A stretch of DNA of 64,000 bases from Nocardioides salarius (GCF_016907435.1 NZ_JAFBBZ010000001.1:1364001-1428000), one strand, 5' to 3'. Positions 46,707 through 56,195 are shown, counted from the stretch's first letter. The notes: generated by a model from the letters alone, not told the origin. Program-made: numbers and translations.

Positions 46707-47649
46707 GGGCGATCGCGTAGAGGGTCACGCTGGCGGCGACGCCGGCGTTGAGGGACTCCAGCTGGTTGGCCATCGGGATCGAGACCAGCTGGTCGCAGTT
46801 CTCGGCGACCAGGCGGGAGAGCCCGTTGCCCTCCGAGCCGACCACGACCACGAGCGGGCCGTCGGCCAGGTCGAGGTCGGGCAGGTCGACCTCGCCGTCG
46901 GCGGCCAGGCCCACGACCATGCAGCCGGCGTCCTGGTACTCCTTGATCTGGCGGTTCAGGTTGACCGTCTGGGCGACCGGGATGCGCGCGGCGGCGCCGG
47001 CGCTGGTCTTCCACGCCGAGGCGGTCATGCCGGCGGCGCGGCGCTCGGGGATGACCACCCCGTGGGCGCCGAAGCCGGCCGCGCTGCGCACGATCGCGCC
47101 GAGGTTGCGCGGGTCGGTGACCGAGTCGAGCATCACGATCAGGGCCGGCTCGCCCATCTCCTCGGCGCGCACGATCAGGTCGTGCGGGTCGGCGTACTCG
47201 TAGGAGGGGATGCGGGCCGCGAGGCCCTGGTGCACCGCGCCCTGGGTGAGGCGGTCGAGCTCGCCGCGGCCGACCTCGAGCAGGCTGATGCCCTTGTCTG
47301 CGGCCAGCGCGAAGACCTCGCGCAGCCGGCCGTCGCGCTCGGCGCCCTCGGCGACGTACACGCCGGTGACCGGCACGCCCTCGCGCAGCGCCTCGAGCAC
47401 CGAGTTGCGCCCGGCGATCCACTCGGCGTCGCTGCTGCCGCGGCGCTTCTGCGAGCCGCCCTTCGACTGCGAGCGGTTCTTCTCGGCGCGCTTGGCGGCC
47501 TTGTGGGCCTGGTGGTACTCGCGGTCCTTGGCCTTCGGGGTCGGGCCGCGGCCCTCGAGGCCGCGTTTGACCCGGCCGCCGGAGCCGGCGGTGGGGTTGC
47601 CCTTGCCGGTCTTCTTGATCGCGCCCTTGCGCTGAGAATTACCGGCCAC
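46693..47649 (-). CDS. rlmB: 23S rRNA (guanosine2251-2'-O)-methyltransferase
   Basis: 318 residues from GTG 47649. A basic, Lys-rich N-terminal tail (1-75), a substrate-binding domain ('WIAGRNSVLEALREGVPVTG') and the SPOUT knot: 'IVMLDSVTDPRNLGAIVRSA', 'VVVVGSEGNGLSRLV', 'QLVSIPMANQLESLNAGVAA'. It methylates G2251 of 23S rRNA. Follows cysS as in other actinobacteria. Confidence 0.93.
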   Translation of the reverse strand: MAGNSQRKGAIKKTGKGNPTAGSGGRVKRGLEGRGPTPKAKDREYHQAHKAAKRAEKNRSQSKGGSQKRRGSSDAEWIAGRNSVLEALREGVPVTGVYVAEGAERDGRLREVFALAADKGISLLEVGRGELDRLTQGAVHQGLAARIPSYEYADPHDLIVRAEEMGEPALIVMLDSVTDPRNLGAIVRSAAGFGAHGVVIPERRAAGMTASAWKTSAGAAARIPVAQTVNLNRQIKEYQDAGCMVVGLAADGEVDLPDLDLADGPLVVVVGSEGNGLSRLVAENCDQLVSIPMANQLESLNAGVAASVTLYAIARARA

Positions 47650-47699
47650 GTCAGTGCCCTTCTCGGTTGGTGAGGAAGGCGCTCTGCGCCTGTCGCGAA

Positions 47700-49136
47700 C
47701 TACCGGCCATTGATGAGGCTCCACTTCGGTCCGTCGGGGGTGTCCTCGACCTCGATGCCCGCCGCCTTGATCTGGTCGCGGATGGCGTCGGCAGCGGCGA
47801 AGTCCTTCGCCGCGCGCGCCTGGGCACGCTGGTCGAGCAGGCCGCGGACGAGGGCGTCCACGGCAGAGGTGAGCTGGTCGTCGTGGCCGCTCGTCGGGCC
47901 CCACGCGGGGTCGGCCGGGTCGAGCCCGAGCACGCCCAGCATGGCGCGCACCGAGGCGGCGTTGCCGCGCAGCGCGGCCGAGTCGGCACCGGCACCACCA
48001 GCACCGTCGGCGAGCAGCTTGTTGCCCTCGCGGACGACGTCGAAGACCGCGGCGACCGCGGCCGGCGTACCGAGGTCGTCGTCCATCGCGGCCACGAAGT
48101 CGGCGCAGTGCATGCCGGTCGCGGGGACCTCGCCGACGACGGCGCGGGCGCGCTCGAGGTAGGCCTCGATGCGGCGGAAGCCGACCGCGGCCTCCTCGAG
48201 GGCCTCGAAGCTGAACTCGACGTGGCTGCGGTAGTGGGCCGAGACGATGTAGTAGCGCAGCTCGATGCCGCGGAAGCGCTGCAGCACCGACGGGATGGTC
48301 AGGCTGTTGCCCAGCGACTTGCTCATCTTCTCGCCGGCGGTGGTGATCCAGGCGTTGTGCATCCAGTACGACGCGAAGCCGTGCCCGGCCGCGCGGCTCT
48401 GGGCCTGCTCGTTCTCGTGGTGCGGGAAGCGCAGGTCGACGCCGCCGCCGTGGATGTCGAAGGCCTCGCCGAGGTACTTGCCGGCCATCGCCGAGCACTC
48501 GATGTGCCAGCCGGGCCGACCCGGGCCCCAGGGGCTGGGCCACGACGCGGTCGCCGGCTCGGAGGGCTTGCGGCCCTTCCAGAGCGCGAAGTCGCGCGGG
48601 TCGCGCTTGCCCCGGGGGTCGGCGTCCTCGGCGGGCTCCATGTCGTCGAGGCCCTGCCGCGTCAGCTCGCCGTACGCCGGCCACGAGCGGACGTCGAAGT
48701 AGACGTCGCCCGAGCCGTCGGCCGCGGCGTAGGCGTGGCCCTTCTCCACCAGCTGCTCGATCAGCGTGATCATCTCGGGCACGTGCCCGGTGGCGGCCGG
48801 CTCGTAGGAGGGCGGCAGCACGTTGAGCGCGGTGTAGGCCCGGTCGAGCTCGCGCGACATGTCGTAGGCCAGGTTCCACCACGGGCGGCCCTGCTCGGCC
48901 GACTTGGTGAGGATCTTGTCGTCGATGTCGGTGACGTTGCGGATGAACGTCACCTCGAGGCCCTGGTGGACCAACCACCGGCGCAGCACGTCGAAGTTGA
49001 CCGCCGAGCGCACGTGGCCCACGTGCGGCTCCGACTGCACCGTCAGCCCGCACACGTACACGCCCGCCCTGCCCTGCTGCAGGGGGACGAAGTCGCGGAC
49101 GTCGCGCGTGGCGGTGTCGTAGAGCCGGAAAGTCAC
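47700..49136 (-). CDS. cysS: Cysteinyl-tRNA synthetase
   Basis: 478 residues from GTG 49136. '[20 protein letters not shown]' (HIGH region), zinc-binding '[10 protein letters not shown]' and '[14 protein letters not shown]', and KMSKS '[10 protein letters not shown]'. It charges tRNA-Cys. The carD-ispD-ispF-cysS-rlmB order of mycobacteria is broken here by the C39 and molybdopterin genes. Confidence 0.95.
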   Translation of the reverse strand: MTFRLYDTATRDVRDFVPLQQGRAGVYVCGLTVQSEPHVGHVRSAVNFDVLRRWLVHQGLEVTFIRNVTDIDDKILTKSAEQGRPWWNLAYDMSRELDRAYTALNVLPPSYEPAATGHVPEMITLIEQLVEKGHAYAAADGSGDVYFDVRSWPAYGELTRQGLDDMEPAEDADPRGKRDPRDFALWKGRKPSEPATASWPSPWGPGRPGWHIECSAMAGKYLGEAFDIHGGGVDLRFPHHENEQAQSRAAGHGFASYWMHNAWITTAGEKMSKSLGNSLTIPSVLQRFRGIELRYYIVSAHYRSHVEFSFEALEEAAVGFRRIEAYLERARAVVGEVPATGMHCADFVAAMDDDLGTPAAVAAVFDVVREGNKLLADGAGGAGADSAALRGNAASVRAMLGVLGLDPADPAWGPTSGHDDQLTSAVDALVRGLLDQRAQARAAKDFAAADAIRDQIKAAGIEVEDTPDGPKWSLINGR

Positions 49137-49208
49137 GGCTCAAGTGTAGGAGCGAGCCCACCCGCGCCCCGCATCCCCGCCCGGGCCGGGCCGCCGGCCC
49201 TCCACAGG

Positions 49209-49299
49209 GAGTTTCATCGGGTACCCGATGGAACTCACGCTGCCCAGCTGAAGGTTCAGCCGGGTGACGCCAGGTTCGTCGGGTACCCGATGAAACTCC
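49209..49299. repeat. Pair of near-palindromic words in the cysS/C39 divergent region
   Basis: TTTCATCGGGTACCCGATGG within 49209-49236 and GTTCGTCGGGTACCCGATGA within 49273-49299 share the plan of the 44746 units (TTCRTCGG-n-CCGATGAA). They lie between two divergent start codons, so they could be operators rather than terminators. Confidence 0.7.
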
Positions 49300-49337
49300 T
49301 CCGGCCGCGACCTGTGACGCAAGTGACTGCTGTGACG

Positions 49338-49343
49338 TACCGT
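49338..49343 (+). promoter_or_regulatory. -10 hexamer TACCGT of the C39 peptidase gene
   Basis: Six bases before GTG 49350; TGTGACG is repeated at 49314-49320 and 49331-49337 just upstream. Confidence 0.45.
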
Positions 49344-49349
49344 TGCCGG

Positions 49350-50699
49350 GTGCTGCGAACCCTCCTGCCCGCCACCGCGCTCGCGCTGGTGGCCACCGCG
49401 CTGGCCCCCGCCCCCACGACGTACGCCGCCGGCGGCGGTAGCGCCGTCGCCGCGAGCCCCGCCTCCAGCACGGCCGCGGGCACCGCTGCGAGCACCGAGT
49501 CGGCGCGCGCCGGCACCGCGGCCCGCAGCGCGACGCGCAAGATCAACCACCAGGGCTGGGACGGCTCGGCGCAGTGGAAGAAGGGCCGGCTCGACTCGGT
49601 GCGGATCAAGCGCGGGCGGGTCTTCCACCAGCCGGCGAGCGCGACGGCGCGCCGCGAGCTGGGCGGCACGACGTACACGACCGCGCGCTGGAACGGCCCG
49701 TGGCACCGTCCCGGGTTCTCCTTCACCGAGCTGATCGCGTCGTGGGAGGCCAAGACCCCCGGCGACAGCTGGATCGAGGTCGAGGTCAAGGGCCGCGCCG
49801 CCGACGGGCGCCGCTCGTCGTGGGACCTGATGGGCCGCTGGGCCGCGGGTGACAAGTTCGTCGAGCGCACCACCGTCTCGGGGCAGAGCGACGACCTGGC
49901 CTCGGTCAACGTCGACACCTGGAAGGCGCCGGCCGGGCTGGTCGCCTACCGGCTGCGGGTCACCCTGGGCCGCCGCGCCGGCGCGGGCAGCAACCCGCCG
50001 AGCGTGGGTGCGGTCAGCGCGATGGCCTCGCGGCTGCCCTCGGGCTCGGTGCAGGCCTCGGCGCCCGGCGTGGTGAGCAAGGCCGGCGGCACGGTGCTCG
50101 ACGTGCCGACGTACAGCCAGATGATCCACCAGGGCCACTACCCGCAGTGGGGCAACGGCGGCGAGGCGTGGTGCTCGCCCACCTCGACGTCGATGGTGCT
50201 GGGCTACTACGACGCGCTGCCGCGGGCCAAGGACCACTCCTGGGTGCCCGCCGGCCACCCCGACCCGTGGGTCGACCACGCCGCGCGGATGACCTACGAC
50301 CACGGCTACGACGGCACCGGCAACTGGCCCTTCAACACCGCGTACGCCGCCCGCCAGACCGGCTCGGGCTTCGTGACCCGGCTGCGCAGCATGCGCGAGA
50401 CCGAGGTCCTCGTCGCCGCCGGCATCCCGGTCGTCATCTCGATCGCCTTCGACCGCGGCCAGCTCAGCGGCGCCCCGATCAGCGCGTCCAACGGCCACCT
50501 GCTGGTCGTGGTGGGCTTCACCGCGAAGGGCGACGTGGTCGTCAACGACCCGGCCGGCGCCTCCAACGGCGCGGTGCGCCGCACCTACGACCGCGGCCAG
50601 CTCGAGAACGCCTGGCTGCCCCGCTCGGGCGGCACGGCGTACGTCATCACCGACGCCGACCACCCGCTGCCCTCGCCCGAGAAGCACTCCAACTGGTAG
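49350..50699 (+). CDS. Secreted C39-like cysteine peptidase family protein
   Basis: 449 residues from GTG 49350. Signal peptide ('LRTLLPATALALVATALAPA' then 'PTTYAAGG'). The middle domain (about 65-235) is a beta-rich region seen with such peptidases. The C-terminal domain holds 'GGEAWCSPTSTSMVLGYY' (Cys near 274), 'SNGHLLVVVGFTAKGDVVVN' (His) and 'NDPAG', the C39-like triad. It probably cuts or binds peptides outside the cell. It is not linked to an ABC exporter, so a bacteriocin role is unlikely. Confidence 0.85.
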   Translation: MLRTLLPATALALVATALAPAPTTYAAGGGSAVAASPASSTAAGTAASTESARAGTAARSATRKINHQGWDGSAQWKKGRLDSVRIKRGRVFHQPASATARRELGGTTYTTARWNGPWHRPGFSFTELIASWEAKTPGDSWIEVEVKGRAADGRRSSWDLMGRWAAGDKFVERTTVSGQSDDLASVNVDTWKAPAGLVAYRLRVTLGRRAGAGSNPPSVGAVSAMASRLPSGSVQASAPGVVSKAGGTVLDVPTYSQMIHQGHYPQWGNGGEAWCSPTSTSMVLGYYDALPRAKDHSWVPAGHPDPWVDHAARMTYDHGYDGTGNWPFNTAYAARQTGSGFVTRLRSMRETEVLVAAGIPVVISIAFDRGQLSGAPISASNGHLLVVVGFTAKGDVVVNDPAGASNGAVRRTYDRGQLENAWLPRSGGTAYVITDADHPLPSPEKHSNW

Positions 50700-50709
50700 C
50701 CGACCGCCA

Positions 50710-50730
50710 GCGGGCCGGCCGGGGGCCCGC
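50710..50730. terminator. Bidirectional hairpin between C39 and molybdopterin genes
   Basis: GCGGGCC (50710-50716) pairs with GGCCCGC (50724-50730) between convergent stops at 50699 and 50733. Confidence 0.5.
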
Positions 50731-50732
50731 GG

Positions 50733-52316
50733 CTACTCGTCGGGGGTCGAGGTGTCGGTCGCGGTGAAGTCGACCTCGTCGAGGCCGGTCGCGCCGTCGG
50801 GCAGCACGCCGCGCTCGACGTCGGTCTGCACGTTGCCGTCGGCGTCGGTGGCGCGCACCCGCACCCGGTGGTCGCCGGGCCCGACGTCGGTGGTGCCGGC
50901 CCACTGCACCCAGGTGTCGGCGCTGGGCACCCGGCCCAGGTCGGCGGCGACCCACTCGCCGCCGTCGACGGAGAACTCGACGGTCGAGACGCCGGTGCCC
51001 TGCATCCAGGCGACGCCGCCGAAGGCGACCCGGCCCGCGGGCACGTCCTCCCCCGAGCGCGGCACGTCGATGCGCGAGGCGATCTTGACCGGGCCGCGCT
51101 CGCTCCAGCCGCGCTGGGTCCAGTACGCCGAGAAGTCGGCGAAGCGGGTCACCTCGAGGTCGACGACCCACTTGGTGGCCGAGACGTAGCCGTAGAGCCC
51201 CGGCACCAGGGTGCGCACCGGGAAGCCGTGCTCGATCGGCAGCGCCTCGCCGTTCATCGCCACCGCCAGCATCGCGCCGCGGCCGTCGGTCAGCGCCTCG
51301 AGGGGGGTGCCGCAGGTCCAGCCGTCCTCGGAGGTCTGCAGCACCGCGTCGGCGCCGGGCAGCACCCCCGCCTCGGCCAGCAGGTCGGAGGTCAGCACGC
51401 CGGTCCACAGCGCGTTGCCGACCAGGTCGCCGCCGACCGGGTTGGACACGCAGCTCAGCGTCGTCCAGGCCTCGGTGCGCTCGCGGGCCAGCAGCGCGTC
51501 GTAGGTCAGCTCGACCTCGCGCTCGACCATGCCGTGGATGCGCAGGCGCCAGTCGACGGGCGCGATCGCGGGCACCACCAGCGCGGTGTGGATCTGGTAG
51601 AAGTCGTCGTTGGGGGTCTGCCACGAGGCGATGTCGTCGACGCCGAGGCTCGAGCCGCGCGGCGGCGGGGTCTGCCCGGCGCCCTCGATGCGCAGCAGCC
51701 GCCGGGTCTCCTCGACCGCGCGCCGCCCGGTGCCCAGCACCCGGCCGGCGCCGGCGACCACGACCGCGGCGCCGCCGACGAGCACGGCGCGCACCAGGAA
51801 CGTACGCCGCCCGTGCGCCCCGGTCTGCTCGTCGGCGACCACGACCGACGCCCCGGCGGGCCGGGGCGCCGCGCCGGTGCGCTCGAGGCGACGCAGCGGG
51901 GCCACCAGCAGCGCGAGCACCAGGAGCCAGGTCAGGTAGCCGATGACGACGGGCAGGAGGTCGGCGGTGGCGGAGCCGCGCTGCAGCAGCACCGCGGCCG
52001 CGGTGACCAGGGCCAGCACCGAGTAGCCGGCCAGCGGCACCCACCAGCGCCGGCGCGCGGCGGCGCCGAGTGCGGCGAAGACCACGGAGACGATCAGCAG
52101 GATCATCACCAGCAGCAGGGCCTTGTTGCCCGAGCCGAAGAAGCGGATCACGAAGTCGGCGACCGGCCCGGGGGTCAGCCGGATGACGCCCTCGGCGATC
52201 GCCACCACGGGCGACTCGCGGATCGTCAGCACCATCGCGGCGGTGTAGCTGGTCGCGAGACCGGCCAGCCCGGCCACCAGGCCGGCCAGGCGCCACAGCC
52301 CCGCGCGCTCGTCCAC
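50733..52316 (-). CDS. Membrane-linked molybdopterin-dependent (sulfite oxidase-type) oxidoreductase
   Basis: 527 residues from GTG 52316. Four N-terminal membrane helices ('[18 protein letters not shown]', '[19 protein letters not shown]' and others), a Tat-like '[20 protein letters not shown]', then the oxidoreductase fold with Mo-ligand Cys in '[19 protein letters not shown]', '[20 protein letters not shown]' and a C-terminal Mo-co dimerisation domain. The enzymatic part is therefore probably outside the membrane. Substrate unknown. Confidence 0.9.
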   Translation of the reverse strand: MDERAGLWRLAGLVAGLAGLATSYTAAMVLTIRESPVVAIAEGVIRLTPGPVADFVIRFFGSGNKALLLVMILLIVSVVFAALGAAARRRWWVPLAGYSVLALVTAAAVLLQRGSATADLLPVVIGYLTWLLVLALLVAPLRRLERTGAAPRPAGASVVVADEQTGAHGRRTFLVRAVLVGGAAVVVAGAGRVLGTGRRAVEETRRLLRIEGAGQTPPPRGSSLGVDDIASWQTPNDDFYQIHTALVVPAIAPVDWRLRIHGMVEREVELTYDALLARERTEAWTTLSCVSNPVGGDLVGNALWTGVLTSDLLAEAGVLPGADAVLQTSEDGWTCGTPLEALTDGRGAMLAVAMNGEALPIEHGFPVRTLVPGLYGYVSATKWVVDLEVTRFADFSAYWTQRGWSERGPVKIASRIDVPRSGEDVPAGRVAFGGVAWMQGTGVSTVEFSVDGGEWVAADLGRVPSADTWVQWAGTTDVGPGDHRVRVRATDADGNVQTDVERGVLPDGATGLDEVDFTATDTSTPDE

Positions 52317-52322
52317 GACCCG

Positions 52323-52328
52323 ATTGTC
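52323..52328 (-). promoter_or_regulatory. -10 hexamer GACAAT of the molybdopterin gene
   Basis: Minus strand, 6 bases before GTG 52316. Confidence 0.45.
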
Positions 52329-52359
52329 CCCCACACCCCCTGCGACCTCCGCGCTCGGG

Positions 52360-52365
52360 CATGAT
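52360..52365 (+). promoter_or_regulatory. -10 hexamer CATGAT of ispF
   Basis: Plus strand, 6 bases before GTG 52372; diverges from the molybdopterin promoter within 40 bases. Confidence 0.4.
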
Positions 52366-52371
52366 CGCGAC

Positions 52372-52923
52372 GTGAACGGCGACGCTGAGCAGACCCCCGC
52401 CCCCGCTCCCGCACCCGGTCCTGCGCCCGGTCCCGCGCCTGCATTGGGTGGGTTGCGGGTGGGGATCGGCACTGACGTGCACCGGCTGGTGCCCGGCGTC
52501 CCGATGCACCTGGCCGGGCTGGCCTGGCCCGACGAGGAGCTCGGCCTCGAGGGGCACTCCGACGCCGACGTGGCCGCGCACGCGGCGTGCGACGCCCTGT
52601 TCTCCGCCGCGGACCTCGGCGACCTGGGCTCGCACTTCGGCACCGCCGAGCCCCGGTGGGCCGGCGCGTCGGGAGCCGCGCTGCTCACCGAGACCGCGCG
52701 CCGGGTGCGCGGGGCGGGCTTCGAGGTGGTCAACGTCGCGGTGCAGGTGATCGGCAACCGGCCGCGGCTGGGCCCGCGCCGCGACGAGGCCCGGGCCGCA
52801 CTGACGGCGGCGGTGGGCGCCCCGGTCTCGGTCTCGGCCACGACCACCGACGGGCTCGGCCTGACCGGTCGCGGCGAGGGCGTCGCGGCGATCGCCACCG
52901 CGCTGCTCGTGGCCACCGGCTGA
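52372..52923 (+). CDS. ispF: 2-C-methyl-D-erythritol 2,4-cyclodiphosphate synthase
   Basis: 183 residues from GTG 52372. After a Pro-Ala-Gly repeat leader ('[16 protein letters not shown]'), the enzyme starts '[15 protein letters not shown]'; metal and substrate blocks '[20 protein letters not shown]' and 'DLGDLGSHF' follow, then '[14 protein letters not shown]'. It closes the CDP-ME 2-phosphate ring. The leader is not needed by the family; a TTG or GTG nearer 52444 is an alternative start. Here ispF precedes ispD, the reverse of the usual order. Confidence 0.93.
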   Translation: MNGDAEQTPAPAPAPGPAPGPAPALGGLRVGIGTDVHRLVPGVPMHLAGLAWPDEELGLEGHSDADVAAHAACDALFSAADLGDLGSHFGTAEPRWAGASGAALLTETARRVRGAGFEVVNVAVQVIGNRPRLGPRRDEARAALTAAVGAPVSVSATTTDGLGLTGRGEGVAAIATALLVATG

Positions 52924-52943
52924 GCGAGGGGGCCGCGGCCCGC

Positions 52944-52991
52944 GGACGTCATCCCCTCCGCACCGACGGACGTCCCGCCCGTATGACGTCC
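52944..52991. repeat. Locus-private words between ispF and ispD
   Basis: GGACGTCAT (52944), GGACGTC (52968) and inverted ATGACGTCC (52983-52991). The first and third pair perfectly over 9 bases. It can end ispF transcription before the ispD promoter. Confidence 0.6.
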
Positions 52992-53006
52992 GGGCCGGCG
53001 GCTGGG

Positions 53007-53012
53007 TACGGT
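53007..53012 (+). promoter_or_regulatory. -10 hexamer TACGGT of ispD
   Basis: Six bases before GTG 53019; leaderless. Confidence 0.45.
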
Positions 53013-53018
53013 CACCGC

Positions 53019-53834
53019 GTGCCCGACCAGCCCACCTCCCCCGCTCCCCCGCCCGCCGAGACACCTGCGCACGAGACCGGCTCGGTCAGCGTGGTGGTGC
53101 TGGGCGCCGGCTCCGGCTCGCGGGTGGGCGCCGGGGTCAACAAGGTGCTCCTGCCGCTGGCCGGGCGTCCGGTGCTGGCCTGGTCGGTGCTGGCCGCGCT
53201 GCGCACCCCCGGCGTCGCCCGGGTGCTGGTGGTGGCGCACCCCGACGAGCTCGACGAGGTCGCCGAGGCGCTCGCACCGCACCTGCCCGCTGACAGCGCC
53301 GACAGCACTGGCGGCACTGGCAGCACTGACGGCGCTGGCGGCGGGGAGGGCCCGGGCGCCCCGGAGGTCGGGCTGGTGGCGGGCGGGCCGACGCGGCACG
53401 CCTCCGAGTCGCGCGCGCTGCGCGCCCTGGTCGCCGACGTCGAGGCGGGGCGCACCGACGTGGTCGTCGTCCACGACGGCGCCCGGCCGCTGGCCCCGGT
53501 GGCGCTCTTCGCCGCCGTGGTCGAGGCCGCGCGCGCCCGCGGCGGGGCGCTGCCCGGGGCCCCGGTGACCGGGGTGCTGACCCGGGCGCTGCAGCCGGTG
53601 CCGAGCGCGCTGGTGGGGGTGCAGACCCCGCAGGCCTTCCGCGCCGGGCCGCTGCTGGCGGCCTACCGGCGCGCCGACGACGACGGCTTCGAGGGCACCG
53701 ACACCGCCGCGTGCTTCGCCAGGTACGCCGACCTGCCGGTCGTCGCGGTCGCCTCCGGGCCGGCGAACCTCAAGGTCACCTGGCCCGAGGACCTGGCCCT
53801 GGCCGAGGAGCTGCTGGGCCTCAGCGGGCGGTGA
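53019..53834 (+). CDS. ispD: IspD (MEP cytidylyltransferase) with missing arm residues
   Basis: 271 residues from GTG 53019. The nucleotide-binding loop '[20 protein letters not shown]', '[17 protein letters not shown]', 'GVQTPQAF' and C-terminal '[17 protein letters not shown]' are IspD. But the conserved 'P.(S/T)DT(I/V)K' block reads '[10 protein letters not shown]', and the Arg of the next loop ('ER/DR.GL') is lost. A Ser/Thr/Gly/Asp insert (about residues 87-112) is new. It converges on, and overlaps by 14 bases, the IspD-like gene at 53821. See findings. Confidence 0.85.
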   Translation: MPDQPTSPAPPPAETPAHETGSVSVVVLGAGSGSRVGAGVNKVLLPLAGRPVLAWSVLAALRTPGVARVLVVAHPDELDEVAEALAPHLPADSADSTGGTGSTDGAGGGEGPGAPEVGLVAGGPTRHASESRALRALVADVEAGRTDVVVVHDGARPLAPVALFAAVVEAARARGGALPGAPVTGVLTRALQPVPSALVGVQTPQAFRAGPLLAAYRRADDDGFEGTDTAACFARYADLPVVAVASGPANLKVTWPEDLALAEELLGLSGR

Positions 53835-54489
53835 GCGCCTCGAGGACGGCGATGTCGTCGGCGCCGGCGACCCGGCGGCCCTCGGGCGGGGCCTGACGGG
53901 TCAGCACCGGGAACCGCTCGGCCAGCCACGAGACCAGCACCCCGAAGTCGTCGGAGGGCAGCTCGTCGAGCGCGGCCACCACCCCGGCCGGCAGCACCAC
54001 CGGCGAGGTGACCACGACCAGGTCGTCGCGGTCGGGGCCCATCCCCACGACCGGCAGCCCGCCCGCGTCGCCCGCGGCCGCGCTGTCGCCGTCGGCGGTC
54101 TTCACGGTGTCGGTGACCGGCCGCACGCCCACGACGACCGCCTCGCGGGCCACGGCCTCGCGCACGCACCCGGCGATGAAGTCGGCCGGCGTCATCGGGC
54201 ACAGGCAGTCGTGCAGCACGACCGGCTCACCGGAGGCGGCCAGGCCCTCCCACTCGGTGCCGATGTCGACCGGGGTGACCCCCGACTCGCCGAGGCCCCA
54301 GGCCGCCACGGCCACCAGCGCCTCACCGTGCAGCAGCTCGAAGGGCAGCGACCCGCGGCCGGTCTCGACCACGGTGCCGAGCGCGGCCGGCTGCTCCTGC
54401 TCGTCCTCGAGGTCCGACCAGTCGGACCAGTTGCGGCCGTCGTCGTCCGGGGTGCCGGGACTGTCGGGGTGGCTGTCGTGGGAGGTCAT
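53821..54489 (-). CDS. IspD-like protein keeping the arm but not the nucleotide loop
   Basis: 222 residues. Residues 1-50 are acidic and poorly ordered. '[20 protein letters not shown]' aligns with IspD 'VLVHDAAR.LTPPALVARVV', then '[18 protein letters not shown]' with the DTXK arm and '[20 protein letters not shown]' with the Arg loop; the end '[16 protein letters not shown]' follows the IspD C-terminal helix. It lacks the glycine-rich CTP loop, the following Lys and the 'KVT' Lys. It lies directly after carD, the usual place of ispD. Confidence 0.75.
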   Translation of the reverse strand: MTSHDSHPDSPGTPDDDGRNWSDWSDLEDEQEQPAALGTVVETGRGSLPFELLHGEALVAVAAWGLGESGVTPVDIGTEWEGLAASGEPVVLHDCLCPMTPADFIAGCVREAVAREAVVVGVRPVTDTVKTADGDSAAAGDAGGLPVVGMGPDRDDLVVVTSPVVLPAGVVAALDELPSDDFGVLVSWLAERFPVLTRQAPPEGRRVAGADDIAVLEALTAR

Positions 54490-54498
54490 GGTGGGACC

Positions 54499-54504
54499 AG
54501 CCTA
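54499..54504 (-). promoter_or_regulatory. -10 hexamer TAGGCT of the IspD-like gene
   Basis: Minus strand, 9 bases before ATG 54489 and 6 bases after the carD terminator stem. Confidence 0.5.
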
Positions 54505-54510
54505 GGACGC

Positions 54511-54546
54511 ACGACGGCCCCCGGGTGCTCACCCGGGGGCCGTCGT
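54511..54546 (-). terminator. carD terminator hairpin
   Basis: ACGACGGCCCCCGGGT (54511-54526) pairs perfectly with 54531-54546 around a GCTC loop: a 16 bp stem 43 bases after the carD stop. Confidence 0.8.
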
Positions 54547-54589
54547 GCTCGTTGCTGGTGGTGCGAGGTGGTGCGTGGAGGTGCTGCCC

Positions 54590-55075
54590 TTAGGAGGCGA
54601 GCACCTCGTCGAGGATGACCTCGGCCTTGTCCTCGTTGGTCTTCTCGGCCAGGGCCAGCTCGGAGACCAGGATCTGGCGCGCCTTGGCCAGCATCCGCTT
54701 CTCGCCGGCCGACAGGCCACGGTCGCGCTCGCGGCGCCACAGGTCGCGCACGACCTCGGCCACCTTCATGACGTCGCCGCTGTGCAGCTTCTCCAGGTTC
54801 GCCTTGTAGCGTCGCGACCAGTTGGTCGGCTCCTCCACATGAGCGGCCCGCAGCACGTCGAAGACGCGGTCGAGGCCCTCCTTGTCGACGACGTCACGCA
54901 CGCCGACCAGGTCGAGGTTGCAGGCCGGGACGCGTACGACCAGGTCCTGCTGGGCCACGATCCGCAGCACCAGGTACTGGCGGTCCTCACCCTTGATGGT
55001 CCGCATCTCGATGTCCTCGATGACAGCGGCCCCGTGATTGGGATACACAACCGTTTCGCCGACGGTGAAAGTCAT
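54590..55075 (-). CDS. carD: RNA polymerase-binding transcription factor CarD
   Basis: 161 residues, normal length. N-terminal RNAP-interaction domain '[20 protein letters not shown]' and C-terminal helical DNA-binding part ('[20 protein letters not shown]', '[19 protein letters not shown]'). It stabilises open complexes, mainly at rRNA promoters. ATG 55075; TAAGAT in the upstream region (55103-55108, minus) is a good -10. Confidence 0.96.
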   Translation of the reverse strand: MTFTVGETVVYPNHGAAVIEDIEMRTIKGEDRQYLVLRIVAQQDLVVRVPACNLDLVGVRDVVDKEGLDRVFDVLRAAHVEEPTNWSRRYKANLEKLHSGDVMKVAEVVRDLWRRERDRGLSAGEKRMLAKARQILVSELALAEKTNEDKAEVILDEVLAS

Positions 55076-55297
55076 ATGTCAGGTTCCCCTTCCTAGGCCA
55101 CCATCTTAACACGGATCTGGGAGTCCCCCTCATCGTTTGTGCAGGTCAGAGGGGCAATGCGGTCTTGACAGATCGTTGTGGGCTGTGGTGGCGCCCACCC
55201 CGCGGGGCGTGACGCGGCCCACGCCCGGCCCCTGGCCGGCGGGTCGAAAAGTGCCTCCTACCTGCGCGGACCTCCCGCGGGGGACCCTCGCGGCAGG

Positions 55298-55303
55298 GAT
55301 ACT
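55298..55303 (+). promoter_or_regulatory. -10 hexamer GATACT of the UbiA-like gene
   Basis: Seven bases before ATG 55311. The rest of the 235-base carD/UbiA divergent region has TTGACA at 55165-55170 with no matching -10. Confidence 0.45.
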
Positions 55304-55310
55304 GCCGAGC

Positions 55311-56192
55311 ATGGTCCGACCTCACCTGCCCCGCCGCCGCAAGGCCGCTCCGCAGCCCGCCGAACCACCCCCGGGGTCCCCTGCGCCAGCCCCTGCGCCG
55401 GCCCCGGGCGCGACCACCGTCGTGGCGCCCCCGCCGCCGGCGCCGCGGGCGCGGCGTACGGGCCCGGCGCGGGTCCTCGACACCACGCCGGTGCTCCTCG
55501 CCCGGGCCGCCCACCCGCGCCAGGCGGTGCTGACCGCGGTGCTGATGACGGTCGTGGCGGCGCTGGACGACCGGCCCACCCGTGAGCTGGGCCTGGTGCT
55601 GGTCACGGTGCTGGTGGGCCAGACGGTGCTCGGCTGGCACAACGACCTGGTCGACCGGCGCCGCGACGCCACGCACCCCAGCGATGCCAAGCCGCTCGCC
55701 AAGCCGCTCGCCGACGGCCGCCTCGACCCGGGCACGGCCTGGTTCGCGCTGGCCTGTGCGGTGCTGGTGCTGGTGCCGCTCGCCGTGGCCCACGGCACCA
55801 CGGCCGGGCTGCTCTACCTGGGCTCGGTGCTGATCGGGCTGCTCGGCAACCTGACGCTGCGCACCGGGGTGCTCTCGTTCGTACCGTGGGCGGCGGCGTT
55901 CGCGACCTACCCGGCCTTCCTCTCCTACGGCGGCTGGGGCGGGGTCGGCACGGGGGTCGCCCCGGAGCCCGCGATGGTCCTGCTGGCGGCGCTGCTCGGC
56001 GTGGGCGTGCACCTGCTCACCGCGCTGTGGGGACTGGTCGCCGACCACGAGGACGGGTGGACCTACCTGCCGCTGCGCCTGGGCCTGCGCCTGGGCGCCG
56101 CGAGGCTGCTGGCCCTCGCAGCCGTCTACCTGGCGCTGGTCGCGGTGGCGATGGCGTTCGTGGGCACCACCAGCGGGCTGGGCGCCGGCTGA
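55311..56192 (+). CDS. UbiA family prenyltransferase-like membrane protein
   Basis: 293 residues. An Ala/Pro-rich cytoplasmic N-terminus (about 55 residues) precedes seven or more membrane helices. First Asp-rich motif 'NDLVDRRRDATHPSDAKPLA' near residue 110 and second 'VADHEDGWTYLPLRLG' near 245 match the NDXXDXXXD and DXXXD motifs of UbiA enzymes, which join a prenyl chain to an aromatic or sugar acceptor. Acceptor unknown. Leaderless start at 55311. Confidence 0.85.
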   Translation: MVRPHLPRRRKAAPQPAEPPPGSPAPAPAPAPGATTVVAPPPPAPRARRTGPARVLDTTPVLLARAAHPRQAVLTAVLMTVVAALDDRPTRELGLVLVTVLVGQTVLGWHNDLVDRRRDATHPSDAKPLAKPLADGRLDPGTAWFALACAVLVLVPLAVAHGTTAGLLYLGSVLIGLLGNLTLRTGVLSFVPWAAAFATYPAFLSYGGWGGVGTGVAPEPAMVLLAALLGVGVHLLTALWGLVADHEDGWTYLPLRLGLRLGAARLLALAAVYLALVAVAMAFVGTTSGLGAG

Positions 56193-56195
56193 CGC

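Noticed and set aside
49314..49337. A CRP-type site from the TGTGACG repeats
   Set aside because: They are direct, not inverted, repeats, so the normal CRP palindrome is absent.
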